This document shows positions 1-6,104 of a stretch of 8,648 nucleotides of DNA, one piece after another (position 1 is the first letter of the stretch; every line of letters starts with the position of its first letter). Source of the DNA: Clostridia bacterium (GTDB taxonomy: Bacteria; Bacillota; Clostridia; Clostridiales; Clostridiaceae). Below the pieces are notes generated by a model, which ran no database searches, was not told the origin of the DNA, and saw nothing but the letters and a program-made list of their open reading frames with translations. Where the stretch lies: assembly GCA_009930125.1 (NCBI GenBank), contig RZYZ01000085.1:1-8648 (forward strand), read 5' to 3'. Made by a program: the position numbers and the translations under genes.

Positions 1-24
1 TGCTTTGACATCTGTTACATGCAT
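1..24 (-). CDS. 5' end of the gene downstream of acpS (partial)
   Basis: Eight codons of a minus-strand gene are visible: ATG at 24-22, then residues MHVTDVKA, running off the left edge. The ATG overlaps the acpS TGA stop (TGATG arrangement). The last acpS codons supply a strong Shine-Dalgarno sequence (GGAGGA) about 7 bases before it, so the gene is probably translationally coupled to acpS. In many Bacillota acpS is followed by nnrD (NAD(P)H-hydrate repair) or alanine racemase. Eight residues are too few to choose between these, so the product is left open. Confidence 0.55.
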
Positions 25-395
25 CAGTTTTCCTCCTCGATGATGACCATGGCCACAGCCCTTTCCCGGTCATGGGAAATGGTCAGATGAACGCGAAACC
101 TCTTCTCTCCGAATCTTCCTGTCAGGTGGCTCATGAGCGGCACCATGTTGAAGTGGGGTTTGCCTTCCTCATCCTTCAGCACTTCGATTTCCTTGAAGGA
201 GATCCCCTTGATGCCCGTTCCCAGGGCTTTGGAGAAGGCTTCTTTAGCCGCATAGAAGCCGGCCAGTCTCGACTTGGACTGCCCGCTTCTGTCTATTTCC
301 CCTTCCGTGAAGATCCGATTCTTTCTTCTTTCTGTCTGAAAGGCTCGATGGACCCTTTCTATTTCGATGATATCAATCCCGGTACCTAAAATCAT
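24..395 (-). CDS. acpS: holo-[acyl-carrier-protein] synthase
   Basis: AcpS transfers the 4'-phosphopantetheine arm from coenzyme A to the conserved serine of acyl carrier protein, activating it for fatty acid synthesis; it acts in the cytoplasm. The 123-residue length is normal for the family. Residues 4-12 (GTGIDIIEI) carry Asp8, the family's Mg-binding aspartate. Residues 48-60 (YAAKEAFSKALGT) carry the second Mg ligand Glu52 with Lys51. The C-terminal TISHDRERA motif (105-113) is also typical. The start ATG at 395 is preceded by AGGTGGTG at suitable spacing. The gene has its own TATAAT promoter, sits behind the yihY terminator, and its stop overlaps the next gene's start, so it begins a new operon. 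The identification is firm. Confidence 0.97.
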   Translation of the reverse strand: MILGTGIDIIEIERVHRAFQTERRKNRIFTEGEIDRSGQSKSRLAGFYAAKEAFSKALGTGIKGISFKEIEVLKDEEGKPHFNMVPLMSHLTGRFGEKRFRVHLTISHDRERAVAMVIIEEEN

Positions 396-422
396 GCACT
401 CACCACCTGTCTTTTACCCTAA

Positions 423-451
423 ATTATACTATGAAGAATATAGTATGATAA
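423..451 (-). promoter_or_regulatory. acpS promoter
   Basis: On the minus strand a perfect -10 TATAAT (428-423) lies 17 bases after TTATCA (451-446, 4 of 6 matches to TTGACA). The -10 ends 27 bases before the acpS ATG, which gives a short leader with the ribosome binding site. It lies downstream of the yihY terminator, which fits an independent promoter. Confidence 0.65.
426..446. repeat. inverted repeat overlapping the acpS promoter (candidate operator)
   Basis: ATACTAT (426-432) and ATAGTAT (440-446) are perfect inverted arms around a 7-base spacer. The element fills the space between the -35 and -10 and clips both boxes, where a repressor operator would be expected. It does not resemble the FapR operator as I recall it. 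The AT-rich background makes chance symmetry possible. Confidence 0.35.
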
Positions 452-508
452 GAGATGTTAAATGACTTAGACCATTGTTCTTAGAAAGTTTATATTAGTC
501 TTCTGCAT

Positions 509-543
509 GAAAAAAGCGCTCTGCTGGTTTAATTGCAGAACGC
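509..543 (-). terminator. Rho-independent terminator after the yihY-family gene
   Basis: Minus-strand stem GCGTTCTGC (543-535) pairs with GCAGAGCGC (524-516) through nine pairs including one G-U, with a 10-base loop, followed by a run of six T (515-510). It starts 24 bases after the stop of the membrane-protein gene and before the acpS promoter. Confidence 0.85.
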
Positions 544-566
544 CTGTAATCGTCTATGAATCTTTC

Positions 567-1547
567 CTACTGGTCTTCACTGTCTTCTTTTGTTTCCAGA
601 GTCTTCTGGAACCTTTCCTTCAGCGCTTTGAACTTACGCTCGGCAATGGTCAGGGAGGTCTTCTCCTCTTCTTTCTGCTCCTTGTCCTCATTCTGATTCT
701 TATTCCTTCCATTCTTACGGATGAAAGGATGCTCTGCCCCTCTCACCTCTATGAGATAGGAATTCAGAGAGGAACCCAGAATCATGATGATGGAAGTCAG
801 AGAGAGCCACAGAAGGAGACCGATGACGGCTCCGAGGGTGCCGTAGAATCTGGAGTAGTTGGCAAAATTATTGATGTAGAACTGGAACAGAAAGGTTACA
901 GTAATCCAGAGCAGTGTTGAAAAAACAGCGCCCGGGAAGGCATATTTGAACCGGATGTTTCGGATGGGAATGAACATGTAGGCCAGAGAAAGGATTCCGA
1001 AGAGAAGCGCCACCGGTACAATGATTCTGAGCACTTCGATGAGTCCCGCTGCCGGAAAATATGGAAAGTAGGATGTGATGAGGGCCAGAATCTGCTTCCC
1101 GAAGACAATCCCCACCAGCGCCAGAAGAATCGTCGTGGCCAGCAGGATGACCCAAACGATGGAGATGACGTATTTGTAGACAATACCACGGTTGTTTTTA
1201 AATCCCATGGACTTGTTCATTCCTTTCATGAAAGCACGGAATCCACCTGAGGATGTATAGACTGCAGCAAAAACCGATGCGGATAACAGACCGCCTCGCT
1301 GATTCTGCACAAGGTCCACCACAGGTCCGCTGACCAGTTTGTAGATATCCTCCGGAAAACTGGTCCGCAGAAGATTCAGCACATAGCTGGTATCCAGCCC
1401 TAAATAGGCAATGAGTGTCATGATAAAGATCAGAAAAGGGAAGATGGACAGGAGGAGCCCATAGGTAAGCTGATAGGCATAGGCGATGCTGTCTTCTCTT
1501 TTGATCTTATCCAGAAATCCCTTTATGAAAGCCAATGACTTGTTCAT
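567..1547 (-). CDS. YihY/BrkB-family inner membrane protein
   Basis: This is a multi-pass membrane protein of the YihY/virulence factor BrkB family (once misnamed RNase BN); its molecular function is not settled. Starting from ATG 1547 it has 326 residues. Hydrophobic segments lie near 29-49, 86-102, 127-150, 170-196, 201-225 and 235-261. Family hallmarks include the N-terminal amphipathic DSIAYAYQLTYGLLLSIFPF stretch, the SSGGFRAFMKGMNKSMGF loop near 99-116, and FYGTLGAVIGLLLWLSL near 234-250. After the last membrane span comes a tail of about 50 residues rich in Lys, Glu and Asn, predicted cytoplasmic and coiled. A TTG at 1553 is in frame, but AAGGGGG abuts it and sits six bases from ATG 1547, so 1547 is preferred. 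The gene is monocistronic with its own promoter and terminator. Confidence 0.9.
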   Translation of the reverse strand: MNKSLAFIKGFLDKIKREDSIAYAYQLTYGLLLSIFPFLIFIMTLIAYLGLDTSYVLNLLRTSFPEDIYKLVSGPVVDLVQNQRGGLLSASVFAAVYTSSGGFRAFMKGMNKSMGFKNNRGIVYKYVISIVWVILLATTILLALVGIVFGKQILALITSYFPYFPAAGLIEVLRIIVPVALLFGILSLAYMFIPIRNIRFKYAFPGAVFSTLLWITVTFLFQFYINNFANYSRFYGTLGAVIGLLLWLSLTSIIMILGSSLNSYLIEVRGAEHPFIRKNGRNKNQNEDKEQKEEEKTSLTIAERKFKALKERFQKTLETKEDSEDQ

Positions 1548-1560
1548 TTCCAACCCCCTT

Positions 1561-1586
1561 CGGCTATGTGATTCGTTCTATAGCCG
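1561..1586 (-). promoter_or_regulatory. leader hairpin just upstream of the yihY-family ribosome binding site
   Basis: On the minus strand CGGCTAT (1586-1580) and ATAGCCG (1567-1561) form a perfect 7-bp stem with a 12-base loop. The stem ends immediately before the AAGGGGG Shine-Dalgarno sequence. It leaves that site single-stranded, so it may stabilise the 5' end or be a protein-binding site. No T-run follows, so it is not a terminator. Confidence 0.4.
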
Positions 1587-1601
1587 TATACTATTACTAA
1601 A

Positions 1602-1630
1602 ATTATACAATAGATGAGCGGATATGCCCA
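1602..1630 (-). promoter_or_regulatory. promoter of the yihY-family gene
   Basis: Perfect -10 TATAAT (1607-1602), 17 bases after TGGGCA (1630-1625, 4 of 6 to consensus). Predicted initiation near 1595 gives a leader of about 48 bases containing the hairpin at 1561-1586. The promoter lies downstream of the DUF2922 terminator. Confidence 0.55.
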
Positions 1631-1708
1631 AACACATTACCGTGAACAAAGGATAAACATCCGGTTAAGCCCCGTCAGAATACCGGTTTCAGAAAGAAAC
1701 AGCTGAAA

Positions 1709-1752
1709 GGAAAAGGTGGGCTCACCACCCTTACGGATGATCCGCCCACCTT
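1709..1752 (-). terminator. terminator of the DUF1659-DUF2922 operon
   Basis: Minus-strand stem AAGGTGGGC (1752-1744) pairs perfectly with GCCCACCTT (1721-1713). The 22-base loop contains a smaller GGAT/ATCC hairpin, and the stem is followed by TTCCTTT. It begins 9 bases after the DUF2922 stop. The loop is longer and the T-tract weaker than in the other terminators here. Confidence 0.7.
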
Positions 1753-1761
1753 CAAACTCAT

Positions 1762-1968
1762 TTATGCGATGATTTCCTCTTCTCTGTTGATGGAAGCGGA
1801 TTCTATGGATACCAGCTCCTTGTCTCCTTCAAAGAAGAGATTCTTTGAAATGATGGCGCTCATAAGCTCCTCCACTTCCAGATTCGTGATGTCGGTTCTC
1901 ACCTTGGGAAGTCTCAGGTTGTAGTTTCTACCTTCCTTGGTCTGAAAAGTCATTGTAAGAGTATTCAT
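1762..1968 (-). CDS. DUF2922 family small protein
   Basis: This 68-residue protein has no assigned biochemical role. It resembles the DUF2922 family of short Bacillota proteins: two N-terminal beta strands (LTMTFQTKEG and YNLRLPKV), then a helix (EVEELMSAIISKNLFF), then a short C-terminal strand ending in an acidic tail. There is no signal peptide, membrane span or metal-binding motif. The start ATG 1968 has an excellent AGGAGGT 8 bases upstream. It is the second gene of a two-gene operon, 13 bases after the DUF1659 stop, and a terminator follows at once. The family call rests on length, pattern and the partner gene. Confidence 0.8.
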   Translation of the reverse strand: MNTLTMTFQTKEGRNYNLRLPKVRTDITNLEVEELMSAIISKNLFFEGDKELVSIESASINREEEIIA

Positions 1969-1981
1969 AAATTCCTACCTC

Positions 1982-2203
1982 CTATGCCGCTGTGATTTCG
2001 CTGACGTCCTGCATGCTGATACCCTCGCAGTTCTGCTCGGATAAAGCCGCAATCATGAGTGCCACTTCATGAAGATCTTCTGGAAGCGCCGTCGTCTTGA
2101 AGTTTCTCACCCTTCTGGTTTCGCCCACGGATTTCCCCTGGTCGTTGAACCTCTCAAAAGTAAGAATCAGGTCCTTGGATAGATTTGTTACTGTTACTGT
2201 CAT
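1982..2203 (-). CDS. DUF1659 family small protein
   Basis: A 73-residue protein of unknown function matching the DUF1659 pattern: an N-terminal strand (TVTVTNLSKDLILTFERF), a glycine turn (NDQGK), a basic second strand (ETRRVRNFKTTA), a helix (PEDLHEVALMIAALS) and a short end segment. It appears soluble and cytoplasmic, with no export signal. TTG at 2212 is in frame, but AAAGGGG directly abuts it and lies 9 bases from ATG 2203, so 2203 is taken as the start. It is the first gene of the pair with DUF2922; the two families commonly occur side by side. A CATAAT (2232-2227 region) might serve as -10, but no convincing -35 was found. Confidence 0.8.
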   Translation of the reverse strand: MTVTVTNLSKDLILTFERFNDQGKSVGETRRVRNFKTTALPEDLHEVALMIAALSEQNCEGISMQDVSEITAA

Positions 2204-2294
2204 TATTACCAACCCCTTTCATAACTTAATTATGCGGTTCCATACCAATGAGCAGAAAATCCTCACATAAATTCACGAGTTTATTAATCTTTGA

Positions 2295-2303
2295 TGCTAT
2301 ACT
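2295..2303 (+). promoter_or_regulatory. extended -10 promoter of the aldose epimerase gene
   Basis: TGCTATACT matches the extended -10 form TGnTATAAT in all but one base. There is no clear -35, as is usual for extended -10 promoters. It ends 33 bases before the ATG at 2337. This is the divergent gap between DUF1659 (minus) and the epimerase (plus). Confidence 0.5.
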
Positions 2304-2336
2304 GGAAAGAAAGAAGTAAAACCGGGAGGAATGGAT

Positions 2337-3209
2337 ATGATCGTCTTGAAGAATACCTATCTCACCATCGAACTCACCCAGCAGGGCGCGGAGCTTCTCA
2401 GCATCAAAGATATGGAAGGCCAGGAGTATCTGCTTAGAGATGAGAAGCACTGGGGCTATAGCGCGCCGCATCTTTTTCCTGTAGTGGGTGTCCTCAGCCA
2501 GAACCAGCTCCTGCATGAGGGCGTTTCCTATCCTGTCAGAAGACACGGCTTTGCCAGGAATATGGCCTTTCGCATTCTGGAGCAGACCGAAACCAGGGTC
2601 AGCTTCCTTCTGGAAAGCAGTGAAGAAACGCTGAAGCTCTACCCTTTCCCCTTCAGATTCATCGTGGACTATGTTCTAGACGGGAAACGCATCTCCATCG
2701 GATACAGGACGGAAAACACCGGGGAAAAGGACCTCGCCTATTCCGTGGGTGCCCATCCGGCATTTCTGGCTCCAAGAGACAAGGAAGAAAGCTTCACGGA
2801 TTATTATCTGGAATTCGAGCATCCCGAGGATCTCGTAACCATGGGACTGGATGCCCAGACAGGACTCCTGAAGCGAAATCATCGACCCTTCGGAAAAAAT
2901 GTCACAAGAATTGATCTGGACAAGTCTCTATTTCAGGAAGATGCACTGATTTTTCAGAATCTGAAATCAGACTACCTCTCCCTGAAAAGCAGAAAAAGCA
3001 ATAAGGAAGTGCGCTTTCATATCCATGAATTCCCCTTCCTGGGACTCTGGACCACAACAGGCAGTGCTCCCTTCATCTGCATCGAGCCCTGGGTGGGCCA
3101 TGCGGACTATGAGGACTTCCATGGCGAATTCATGGAAAAGGAAGACAATGTGATGCTCAGTCCGGGAGCGTCCGCCACCCATACCTACATCATCGAAATC
3201 AGATATTAG
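2337..3209 (+). CDS. aldose 1-epimerase family protein (LacX-like)
   Basis: A 290-residue cytoplasmic galactose-mutarotase-fold enzyme, expected to interconvert the alpha and beta anomers of a free sugar or sugar phosphate. It resembles the LacX subgroup rather than classical GalM. The likely catalytic residues are visible: His70 in RRHGFAR, His140 in GAHPAF, and Glu250 in FICIEPW. The HLFPVVG stretch near 45-51 is also typical. ATG at 2331 is in frame but touches the GGGAGGA Shine-Dalgarno sequence; ATG 2337 is 6 bases away and is preferred. It is a single gene in plus orientation, convergent with the gluconate kinase and sharing its terminator. The physiological substrate cannot be read from the sequence. 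The neighbouring kinase suggests sugar metabolism but not necessarily a shared pathway. Confidence 0.9.
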   Translation: MIVLKNTYLTIELTQQGAELLSIKDMEGQEYLLRDEKHWGYSAPHLFPVVGVLSQNQLLHEGVSYPVRRHGFARNMAFRILEQTETRVSFLLESSEETLKLYPFPFRFIVDYVLDGKRISIGYRTENTGEKDLAYSVGAHPAFLAPRDKEESFTDYYLEFEHPEDLVTMGLDAQTGLLKRNHRPFGKNVTRIDLDKSLFQEDALIFQNLKSDYLSLKSRKSNKEVRFHIHEFPFLGLWTTTGSAPFICIEPWVGHADYEDFHGEFMEKEDNVMLSPGASATHTYIIEIRY

Positions 3210-3217
3210 CACTATAA

Positions 3218-3250
3218 GAAAAACTGCAGCCGCCATGGCTGCAGTTTTTC
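3218..3250. terminator. bidirectional terminator between the epimerase and gluconate kinase
   Basis: A perfect 14-bp stem: GAAAAACTGCAGCC (3218-3231), a 5-base loop, and GGCTGCAGTTTTTC (3237-3250). The A-run on the left and T-run on the right make it a terminator on both strands. It sits 8 bases after the epimerase stop and directly abuts the kinase stop, so it serves both convergent genes. Confidence 0.92.
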
Positions 3251-4723
3251 CTATTGGAACAGTTCCCGCTCCTCTTTCTGAAGGGCTATGAGTTTCTTCG
3301 AATACCAGAGGTATTTCCTGTAATGAATCTCATATTCTTCATGATTTTTCTGGATGCACCCTATGGTTTCCCTATGGCTTTTCGCCTTCGGCATGTATGG
3401 ATCACAATCCAGAAGCACTGCGCCCAGACAGCTTGCATCCGTATCATCGGCAATCTCAAGATCCCGCCCGAAAACTTCGGAAAGAATCCCGGCCCACACT
3501 CTGCTTTTCAGAAACCCTCCGGAAGCCGTAAGGGATCTGCTCTCTCCTGAAAGGGCTGTCAGCATTTCCCATACTTCCCTGAGATTGAAGACCATCCCCT
3601 CCACAACAGACCGGAGAAGATGTTCTCTGCCATGAAAGGCGGAGAGCCCCACAAAAGAAGCGTTTAATGATCCATCCCAGTGCGGTGCTCGTTCTCCATA
3701 GAGATAAGGAAGGAAGAGCAGTCCGTCACTTCCTCTGGCAATCTTGGACAGGCTGGTTTCCAGATCCTCGTAGATGTCCTCTTTCTCCTCATGAAGCACC
3801 CTTCCCAGCCAGTCCACTACATTTCCGCCGTTATTCACTGCTCCGCCGATGACCCATTTCCCTTTCATGAGATAATAGCAGAAGGTTCTGCCGTAATCAT
3901 CCAGCACTGGGGTATCCACCGTCATGCGCACCGCACCGCTGGTACCGATGGTCACCGTTGTTTCCCCTTTCCTGAGTGCCTGGCTCCCAAGGTTTGACAG
4001 GCAGCCATCTGAAGCACCCAGCATGATTTCAAGGTCCTTGGAAAACCCCAGTTTCTTCAGAAAATCCACGTTTCTCACAGGCAGCTTATCGGTCACATCA
4101 TGAAGGCGCGGCAGAAGCGCTTCACTGATTCCGGCATAGCTTAGCGCTTCCTCATCCCAGGTGAGGGCATGAATGTTCAGCATCCCGGTGGCCGAAGCCA
4201 TGGAATAGTCCATGACATGCTCCTTTGTGAGATGCATCAGTATGTATTCCTTGATGCCCATGATTTTACCGGTTTTCCCGATAAGATCCGTATGCTTTCC
4301 CAGCCACAGGAGCTTGAAGAAAGGGCTCATGGGATGGATGGGCGTTCCGGTGTTTCTGTAGTGCTTCAGCCAGTCTCTGCTTTTTCTGAACGCCTCCACC
4401 TCATCGGTGGCTCTGTTGTCAGACCAGATGATGCTTCTCGTAAGAAGCGCGTTGTCTCTGCCCATGAGAATCAGTGCATGCATAGCACTGGAAAAAGAAA
4501 GAAGCTGAACCTCCTTCTCCCGCCCTGCTATGGGGATTAGAACCTCCTCCATGACTTTATGGAATGCCTCCAGTACTTCATCCGGGTGCTGCTCGGCGTA
4601 GCCCTTCCTCTCTTGAATGACCCTTAATTCAGCACTTGCCATGGAGACCCGTTTCAGATCTTCGTCATAGAGCACTGCCTTTATATTCGTGGTTCCTAGA
4701 TCAATTCCTATCCTGTATTTCAT
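3251..4723 (-). CDS. gntK: gluconokinase, FGGY family
   Basis: This enzyme phosphorylates D-gluconate to 6-phosphogluconate with ATP, feeding the pentose phosphate pathway. Its 490 residues are close to the usual length of about 500. The N-terminal lobe opens with the phosphate-binding IDLGTTNIKAVLYD (7-20). MSPFFKLLWL (132-141) fits FGGY signature 1 exactly, and the preceding NTGTPIHP (124-131) is typical of gluconate kinases. The likely catalytic base is Asp239 in GASDG. The C-terminal lobe has GTSGAV (260-265), PYLYGERAPHWD (339-350) and the nucleotide-binding TASGGFLKS (399-407). ATG 4723 has AAGGGA about 6 bases upstream. No gntR regulator or gntP permease is present, so substrate assignment rests on motifs; a xylulokinase-like specificity is the alternative. 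It has its own promoter and the shared bidirectional terminator. Confidence 0.9.
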   Translation of the reverse strand: MKYRIGIDLGTTNIKAVLYDEDLKRVSMASAELRVIQERKGYAEQHPDEVLEAFHKVMEEVLIPIAGREKEVQLLSFSSAMHALILMGRDNALLTRSIIWSDNRATDEVEAFRKSRDWLKHYRNTGTPIHPMSPFFKLLWLGKHTDLIGKTGKIMGIKEYILMHLTKEHVMDYSMASATGMLNIHALTWDEEALSYAGISEALLPRLHDVTDKLPVRNVDFLKKLGFSKDLEIMLGASDGCLSNLGSQALRKGETTVTIGTSGAVRMTVDTPVLDDYGRTFCYYLMKGKWVIGGAVNNGGNVVDWLGRVLHEEKEDIYEDLETSLSKIARGSDGLLFLPYLYGERAPHWDGSLNASFVGLSAFHGREHLLRSVVEGMVFNLREVWEMLTALSGESRSLTASGGFLKSRVWAGILSEVFGRDLEIADDTDASCLGAVLLDCDPYMPKAKSHRETIGCIQKNHEEYEIHYRKYLWYSKKLIALQKEERELFQ

Positions 4724-4760
4724 CCTGCTTCCCTTCTTCTTCTTTCTACACTCTACTTCT

Positions 4761-4788
4761 ATTATGTATCATTTTTCCCGAATGTCCA
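4761..4788 (-). promoter_or_regulatory. gntK promoter
   Basis: TGGACA (4788-4783) and CATAAT (4766-4761), each 5 of 6 to consensus, are separated by 16 bases. The -10 ends 37 bases before the gntK ATG. An imperfect palindrome, CCATTT...AAATGG (4786-4805), overlaps the -35 and could be an operator. The promoter lies directly downstream of the amidase terminator. Confidence 0.65.
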
Positions 4789-4816
4789 TTTTTCGAAGGA
4801 AATGGATGCAGATCCG

Positions 4817-4855
4817 AAAAAACATCCCTGTGCATCATTCTGCACAGGGATGTTT
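4817..4855 (-). terminator. terminator after the amidase locus
   Basis: On the minus strand AAACATCCCTGTGCA (4855-4841) pairs perfectly over 15 bp with TGCACAGGGATGTTT (4834-4820), with a 6-base loop. The last stem T residues extend into a run of six T ending at 4817. It begins 22 bases after the amidase stop, a textbook Rho-independent terminator. Confidence 0.93.
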
Positions 4856-4877
4856 CACTTCATTGTAAATCGGTCTC

Positions 4878-6068
4878 CTACATACCGAAGTATGCTTTGA
4901 TCTGAGCTGCCAGGGATTTCGCCATGGCTTTCTGGAAGACAGGGTCGATGATTTTGGAAAGGTCTTCCGCATTGGACATATAGCCGATTTCTGTCAGAAC
5001 CGATCTCATTTCAGTCTGTCTCAGCACTGCCAGGGTATGACCTGATATACTCTGGTCCGTTCCATCTCTTCTGTTTCTGAATCCCATGGAGATAAAGGAC
5101 TGCTTCACATATCCTGCCGCATCGATACTTTCTCTGATGGCAGACTCGGAGATGCTGGATACCTTGTAGGATGGATAGATGACGAATGCTCCCTGCGAAC
5201 TGCTGTCCGGGCTGTAGTCATGATGGATACTGAAGAACAGATCCGCGTGGGCCTCATTGGCGATTCTTGCACGATCGGAAAGCTCAATGAAGCTGTCATT
5301 TCCTCTAGTCATGATTGTCTTAAACCCGGCATTTTTCAATTCTGCATCTAATGCTAGAGCATACTGGAGAACGTAAACTTTCTCATACACATTTACTCCA
5401 TTTAGCTTTCCTCTTGCACCGCTGTCTTTTCCACCGTGCCCTGCATCAACGACAATCGTCGGAATCTTTTCCACATTGATTTCTTTCGTGTAAGTCAGTT
5501 TTTCTCCACTGTTTCCGTTCACTTCAACCTTTATGGTGTTCTTTCCAGGGAAGAGATTATTTCTCTTGATCAGATACTCATAGCCCGTATTCAGGTTCTT
5601 GTCATCTGCGCGGATAATTCCATATTCCGCTGTGCCCTGTGCTCTTCCATTGAGATAAACTCTTACATTTTTCACACCTGTATCAAACTTTCCGTATCCG
5701 GATACGAGAATATCCTCGTTCTTATAATTCACAACATCCAGATTATCAAGTTTACCTTCTGAATTGATGGCAGGTCTGTTGTAATTGAAGTTCGTAGATG
5801 TCTTAACTGTGCTTCCATCTGCCAGTTTCGCGCTGGCGGTCACCTGATTTGTGCCACTTATGAAGCGGTCCTTACCGGCAATCAGCTTGAACCCGCTGGT
5901 ACCAGCATTGGCAAATTCTGAGTGAGAAGCTGCCAGGTCATCTCGCTTGATATTCATATCTGCTGTACCAATGACGACGCCATTAATGATGATCTCAATC
6001 TGTTTCACAGAATCATTCGTAAGCACATATCCCTGTACAGTCACATCTGCATAATCAAGTGTGCCCAC
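4878..6068 (-). CDS. N-acetylmuramoyl-L-alanine amidase (Amidase_3) with two Ig-like repeats; probably the severed C-terminal half of the SH3b gene
   Basis: The Amidase_3 domain cleaves the bond between N-acetylmuramic acid and L-alanine in peptidoglycan. From the GTG at 6068 there are 396 residues. Two related Ig-like repeats (about 2-96 and 104-199) share an NG...GTA...I-R-DD pattern. The zinc amidase follows (203-395), with His211 in DAGHGGKDSGA, Glu229, His282 in FFSIHHD and catalytic Glu360 in LTEIGYMSN, so the catalytic set is intact. The start is doubtful: GTG 6068 is the only usual start codon upstream in frame, AAGGA is just 3 bases from it, and there is no signal peptide although the substrate is extracellular. 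The frame is the same as the upstream SH3b gene, separated by one TAA (6102-6104) and 11 codons. It could be silent, a cytoplasmic product, or part of one 1022-residue protein if the stop is not real. Confidence 0.85.
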   Translation of the reverse strand: MGTLDYADVTVQGYVLTNDSVKQIEIIINGVVIGTADMNIKRDDLAASHSEFANAGTSGFKLIAGKDRFISGTNQVTASAKLADGSTVKTSTNFNYNRPAINSEGKLDNLDVVNYKNEDILVSGYGKFDTGVKNVRVYLNGRAQGTAEYGIIRADDKNLNTGYEYLIKRNNLFPGKNTIKVEVNGNSGEKLTYTKEINVEKIPTIVVDAGHGGKDSGARGKLNGVNVYEKVYVLQYALALDAELKNAGFKTIMTRGNDSFIELSDRARIANEAHADLFFSIHHDYSPDSSSQGAFVIYPSYKVSSISESAIRESIDAAGYVKQSFISMGFRNRRDGTDQSISGHTLAVLRQTEMRSVLTEIGYMSNAEDLSKIIDPVFQKAMAKSLAAQIKAYFGM

Positions 6069-6101
6069 TGGTCCTTCGAGCTTGATTATGGAATCCGATT
6101 C

Positions 6102-6104
6102 TTA
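6102..6104 (-). other. in-frame TAA joining or splitting the SH3b and amidase halves
   Basis: This TAA ends the SH3b-repeat reading frame after TEEP. The same frame then runs ESDSIIKLEGP and straight into the amidase ORF, with no other stop for more than 400 codons. GAA, CAA or AAA is one substitution away, and Glu would fit the acidic linker. TAA also serves as a normal stop for the DUF2922 gene, so a reassigned code is unlikely. The site marks a candidate nonsense mutation, sequencing error or readthrough point in a gene spanning 4878-7946. Confidence 0.85.

Noticed and set aside
507..920. Plus-strand ORF with a hydrophobic stretch opposite the YihY-family gene
   Set aside because: It overlaps the terminator and the coding strand of a clear family member; the hydrophobic residues mirror the Lys/Glu-rich tail codons.
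1587..1708. Small gene or riboswitch between DUF2922 and the YihY-family gene
   Set aside because: Only very short reading frames without ribosome binding sites are present; the stretch is explained by a promoter and a terminator tail.
5436..5762. Plus-strand ORF of 108 residues opposite the amidase Ig-like region
   Set aside because: It is antisense to recognisable Ig-like repeats, has no family resemblance, and no promoter or ribosome binding site was seen.
6102..6104. TAA as a reassigned or selenocysteine/pyrrolysine codon
   Set aside because: TAA is not the codon for either amino acid, and the DUF2922 gene in this window uses TAA as a normal stop just before its terminator.
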